64,000 nucleotides of DNA, from positions 4,399,555 to 4,463,554 of the forward strand of contig NZ_CP024091.1 in the NCBI RefSeq assembly GCF_002736205.1. Direction: 5' to 3'. A program made the position numbers and the translations under genes. Positions within the stretch are counted from its first letter, which is position 1, and each line of letters opens with the position of its first letter. Below, one piece after another: positions 61,584 through 64,000 of the stretch. The notes beneath the pieces were generated by a model. It saw only the letters and a list, made by a program, of their open reading frames with translations, was not told the DNA's origin and searched no databases. The stretch comes from Pedobacter ginsengisoli. Lineage in GTDB: Bacteria > Bacteroidota > Bacteroidia > Sphingobacteriales > Sphingobacteriaceae.

Positions 61584-62525
61584 ATGATGAAAATACCCCG
61601 TTTTACAATACTCTTAAGCTTAGTTTTATTCGGTACGTTTTATAGTTGCAATCCCCCCAAAGAAGAGAAAAGAGTCGTTAAAAAACTTTCATTTGATTCA
61701 ATTATTGGAATAAGATATCAAGAAGTAAAGCGCAAATTTAGCACTGGGCTTTCATTCAATGAAATGGGATTTCAACAAGAACCTTCATGGATCATTCAAT
61801 TTAAATCAAACGATACTGTAATGGCCTACAGCCCTCAAAAGAAAAAAATGCAGCCTTTTTTTCTAATGTTTGACCATGGTGATGTATATAATTTTGCAAA
61901 TGAGTATTTTCGAATAAAAAAAATAAGCAAAGACAGTCTTGTATTTCAAAGACTACACCTTCAGAAAAAAGAGATTTCTAAAGACATCAGGTCTGATGTT
62001 AATATCACCTATTATTCTGAGAATTACTTAAAAAATGAATTAAAAACAACTGCAGCAGAATTGCAAAAACCATCCAAAGCTGATACGCTTTATGTTCAAA
62101 AGCTTTCTGCCCGGTCCAACCGCAATCCACAAAATTTAGATAGTGCCTTTGCAGGAAGACAGCCTGTAGAATTCACCCCTGTAAGCAAACTAATCAAAGT
62201 AAAAAAAATAACAACAGTTGACCCAATTATGGGCCGAACGCAGTCTTACGACTATTTATTCCCATATTATCGCATTGATATTGATAAATCATACAAAGAC
62301 TTCGCATATGAATTTAATGTTCTTGTCAATGCAAATGGAAAAATGTATTTAACCTCATTTGCAAATGTTTTGCCTGAATACAGGGAGGCCCGAAAAAAGT
62401 CATTAGAGGCAATAATAAGCGTATATCTTCAAAACCTTTTGAGGGTAACACCGGGAAAAACACTTGGAATACCTCATTCCAGCGAAATTAAATTGGTAGT
62501 TCAAGGCAAAAAGAGCAATAATTGA
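61584..62525 (+). CDS. Hypothetical lipoprotein
   Basis: A 313-residue protein with a lipobox (GTFYSC, Cys about residue 22). Charged, no transmembrane segment in the mature part. The region YDYLFPYYRIDIDKSYKDFA and the C-terminal EARKKSLEAIISVYLQNLLR are possible structural helices. I do not recognise a family. It follows the retropepsin gene by 66 bases and precedes the cold-shock gene by 97. Confidence 0.65.
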   Translation: MMKIPRFTILLSLVLFGTFYSCNPPKEEKRVVKKLSFDSIIGIRYQEVKRKFSTGLSFNEMGFQQEPSWIIQFKSNDTVMAYSPQKKKMQPFFLMFDHGDVYNFANEYFRIKKISKDSLVFQRLHLQKKEISKDIRSDVNITYYSENYLKNELKTTAAELQKPSKADTLYVQKLSARSNRNPQNLDSAFAGRQPVEFTPVSKLIKVKKITTVDPIMGRTQSYDYLFPYYRIDIDKSYKDFAYEFNVLVNANGKMYLTSFANVLPEYREARKKSLEAIISVYLQNLLRVTPGKTLGIPHSSEIKLVVQGKKSNN

Positions 62526-62563
62526 TGCTTTCCTGATTTTATATTCGCTAAAATATTAAGCAC

Positions 62564-62597
62564 TTGCATTTTAATAAAAAAATAATATGTACATTGC
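62564..62597 (+). promoter_or_regulatory. Possible cold-shock gene promoter
   Basis: TTG at 62564-62566, 23 bases, then TACATTGC at 62590-62597, one mismatch from TAnnTTTG. It argues for the ATG at 62623 rather than the one at 62587. Confidence 0.35.
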
Positions 62598-62622
62598 AGA
62601 CTTAATTTTAATAAATAATACA

Positions 62623-62814
62623 ATGCAAGAAGGAACAGTAAAATTTTTTAATGTAACTAAAGGTTTCGGATTCATCATCCCAGCAAACGGAGATAGCGAA
62701 ATCTTTGTACATTCAACAGGCCTTATCGATGAAATTCGTGAAAACGACAAAGTTGAATACGATGTTGAAAGCGGTAAAAAAGGGTTGAATGCGATTAATG
62801 TTAAAGTAATCTAG
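62623..62814 (+). CDS. Cold-shock domain protein
   Basis: A 63-residue OB-fold RNA chaperone. RNP1 is KGFGFIIP, RNP2 is SEIFVHSTG, and the N-terminus MQEGTVKFFN is the family standard. The upstream in-frame ATG at 62587 would add 12 untypical residues. It melts mRNA structure in the cold or during stress. A strong terminator follows. Confidence 0.95.
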   Translation: MQEGTVKFFNVTKGFGFIIPANGDSEIFVHSTGLIDEIRENDKVEYDVESGKKGLNAINVKVI

Positions 62815-62837
62815 ATTATTATAGACATAAATTGTAC

Positions 62838-62867
62838 AGCATCGCAGATAACCTGCGATGCTTTTTT
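62838..62867 (+). terminator. Rho-independent terminator after the cold-shock gene
   Basis: A perfect 10-base stem (agcatcgcag with 62853-62862), a 5-base loop, then TTTTTG. Confidence 0.92.
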
Positions 62868-62880
62868 GTTTTATAGCTTT

Positions 62881-63690
62881 TTAATTTCCGCTTTGCACAG
62901 CCCTGATTGTCTCAAAAGCTAATTCAGGTTCATTCGTAGTAATAAACTCCACCTTATTCTTTAACAGCCATTTCATATCCTCTGCACTATTAACCGTCCA
63001 CGCATTAATGGTTAAATTTAATTCTTTCGCTTTAGCAAACCACTCCCCTTTCTGATAAACACTATAGTGGTAATCTGCTCCGTAAAACCCATCTGCTTTA
63101 AGCTTCTCTAAAGATGCATCTCCGTTTAAATAAGCCACATTAGCCTTAGGATCCAATACCAAAATTCGTTTAAGAACATCGTAGCTAAAACTAATGTAAT
63201 CAACCCATTCTTTCGCTTTCAATTTCTTAACCATTGCTACAGCGCGATCCGTCAATTTTTGATCTCTTTCAGGATCATTTTTCGACGGTTTTATTTCCAG
63301 AATAAGCTTCATCTTTTTCTGTTTTATTCCTTCTTTCAGATATTCCTCCAACGTAGGGATATTCTCACCATTTGGATGCTTCTTCGTCAAAAGTTCCTTA
63401 TAAGTAACCTGAGCTATATGAAGGCCATAAAAGTCTGCATCATGGTTAATAACCAAAACACTATCCAAAGTCATATGAACATCAAATTCAGATCCGTAAC
63501 AACCTAATCTTATCGCCTCCTTAAGAGAAGCAATAGAATTTTCTGGTAAATTATTCTTTTTCCAGGCTCCTCGATGGGCAATAACAGGATTCTTATTCCA
63601 TGAATTTCCCTTATTAATCAGCTCGGGCTGAGGGTCAAAACTTTTTGTAAATAAAGCCATAAGGGTAATCGCTACAATTGATGATTTCAT
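62881..63690 (-). CDS. Glycerophosphodiester phosphodiesterase family protein, exported
   Basis: A 269-residue TIM-barrel phosphodiesterase. The N-terminus (MKSSIVAITLMALFTKSF) is a probable signal. Metal and catalytic residues are in IAHRGAWKKNNLPENS (His-Arg and Glu), SEFDVHMTLDSV, VINHD and LILEIKP. It would split glycerophosphodiesters into glycerol-3-phosphate and an alcohol. Convergent with the cold-shock gene. Confidence 0.93.
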   Translation of the reverse strand: MKSSIVAITLMALFTKSFDPQPELINKGNSWNKNPVIAHRGAWKKNNLPENSIASLKEAIRLGCYGSEFDVHMTLDSVLVINHDADFYGLHIAQVTYKELLTKKHPNGENIPTLEEYLKEGIKQKKMKLILEIKPSKNDPERDQKLTDRAVAMVKKLKAKEWVDYISFSYDVLKRILVLDPKANVAYLNGDASLEKLKADGFYGADYHYSVYQKGEWFAKAKELNLTINAWTVNSAEDMKWLLKNKVEFITTNEPELAFETIRAVQSGN

Positions 63691-63782
63691 AAATATACTT
63701 TTTCTAAAAATACTCGTTAAATGCTTATCTAAACGTTTTCTTAAAGTTATTTTTTAACTTTATTACCCATTCCAATGTTTTA

Positions 63783-64000
63783 ATGAATAATAATTACGCC
63801 ATTTTAATAGCTAAAGTTAATGAGTTTACGCAAAAGTTTTATCTCAATAAGCTTCTGCGTGGCTGTATCTATGCCCTGGCTTTGCTGCTTTTGGGCTATC
63901 TTTTCCTATTTCTGTTTGTCTATTTTATAAACCCTGGAGTAGGAACCAAAACTGTTCTTTTTTTCTCATTTTTAGCATTTTCTGTAGCTGTAATATCGTT
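63783..64000 (+). CDS. Membrane protein, 5' part only (DUF4175-like)
   Basis: The first 72 codons of a gene cut by the window edge. It reads MNNNYAILIAKVNEFTQKFY, then LNKLLRG, a hydrophobic helix (YALALLLLGYLFLFLFVYFI) and the start of a second (VLFFSFLAFSVAVIS). The pattern fits the N-terminus of long DUF4175 membrane proteins of Bacteroidota. Translated by hand; the family call is tentative. Confidence 0.55.
   Translation, partial: MNNNYAILIAKVNEFTQKFYLNKLLRGCIYALALLLLGYLFLFLFVYFINPGVGTKTVLFFSFLAFSVAVIS

Overview
The window is chromosomal DNA from a member of the Bacteroidota, most likely Sphingobacteriaceae (Pedobacter-like). The evidence is AT-rich sequence, promoters of the Bacteroidota type (a TAnnTTTG -7 box close to the start codon, no clear Shine-Dalgarno), secreted proteins whose signal peptides end in an AQ-type junction, a fused lpxC-fabZ gene, and the type IX secretion regulator porX next to tsaE and alanine dehydrogenase. 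Three aminoacyl-tRNA synthetase genes (aspS, glnS, gltX) are present. I see no rRNA, tRNA, CRISPR array, insertion sequence or prophage, and no gap longer than about 300 bases. The last gene runs off the right edge.

Layout. 1-3.1 kb: a REP-like inverted repeat, aspS, and a YtxH / holin-like / unknown membrane-stress operon. 3.2-7.8 kb: a minus-strand phosphorelay block with an NtrC-type sigma-54 activator, a PAS-PAS histidine kinase, and a receiver-PAS-ATPase protein that has lost its phospho-acceptor histidine. 8-13.6 kb: crotonase plus a stand-alone B12-binding protein, glnS, a lipoprotein amidase and an M49-like metallopeptidase. 13.6-20.5 kb: six minus-strand genes combining CheR and CheB with hybrid kinases and receivers, without CheA, CheW or a chemoreceptor. 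20.6-25.8 kb: ypfJ, gltX and a divergent kinase-DinB-thioesterase-reductase operon.

25.8-36 kb is more accessory: a TetX-like flavin monooxygenase with an AraC regulator, a short terminal-inverted-repeat element, an ECF sigma / anti-sigma pair, an SMR (guanidinium-type) exporter with a Crp-like regulator, and a tetR-tolC-emrA-emrB efflux operon whose promoter carries a 26-bp perfect palindrome. 36-49 kb is mostly housekeeping: PEP carboxylase, a peroxiredoxin-thioredoxin operon, aldehyde dehydrogenase, ygiD, yceI, a cyclophilin-xth-hutI-hutG operon, a 5-formyl-THF cyclo-ligase and efp. 49.6-53.5 kb is the lipid A operon lpxD-lpxC/fabZ-lpxA plus an ABC ATPase. 53.6-64 kb holds an HD hydrolase, porX-tsaE-ald, a D-Ala-D-Ala dipeptidase, a D,D-carboxypeptidase, a retropepsin-PDZ protein, a lipoprotein, a cold-shock protein, a phosphodiesterase and the start of a DUF4175-like membrane protein.

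The strongest leads are the CheR/CheB-hybrid kinase cluster that may be a methylation-tuned phosphorelay not linked to motility, the histidine-less kinase beside it, an apparently leaderless lpxD promoter, and the self-controlled efflux operon. Nothing in the window is clearly a wholly new system.
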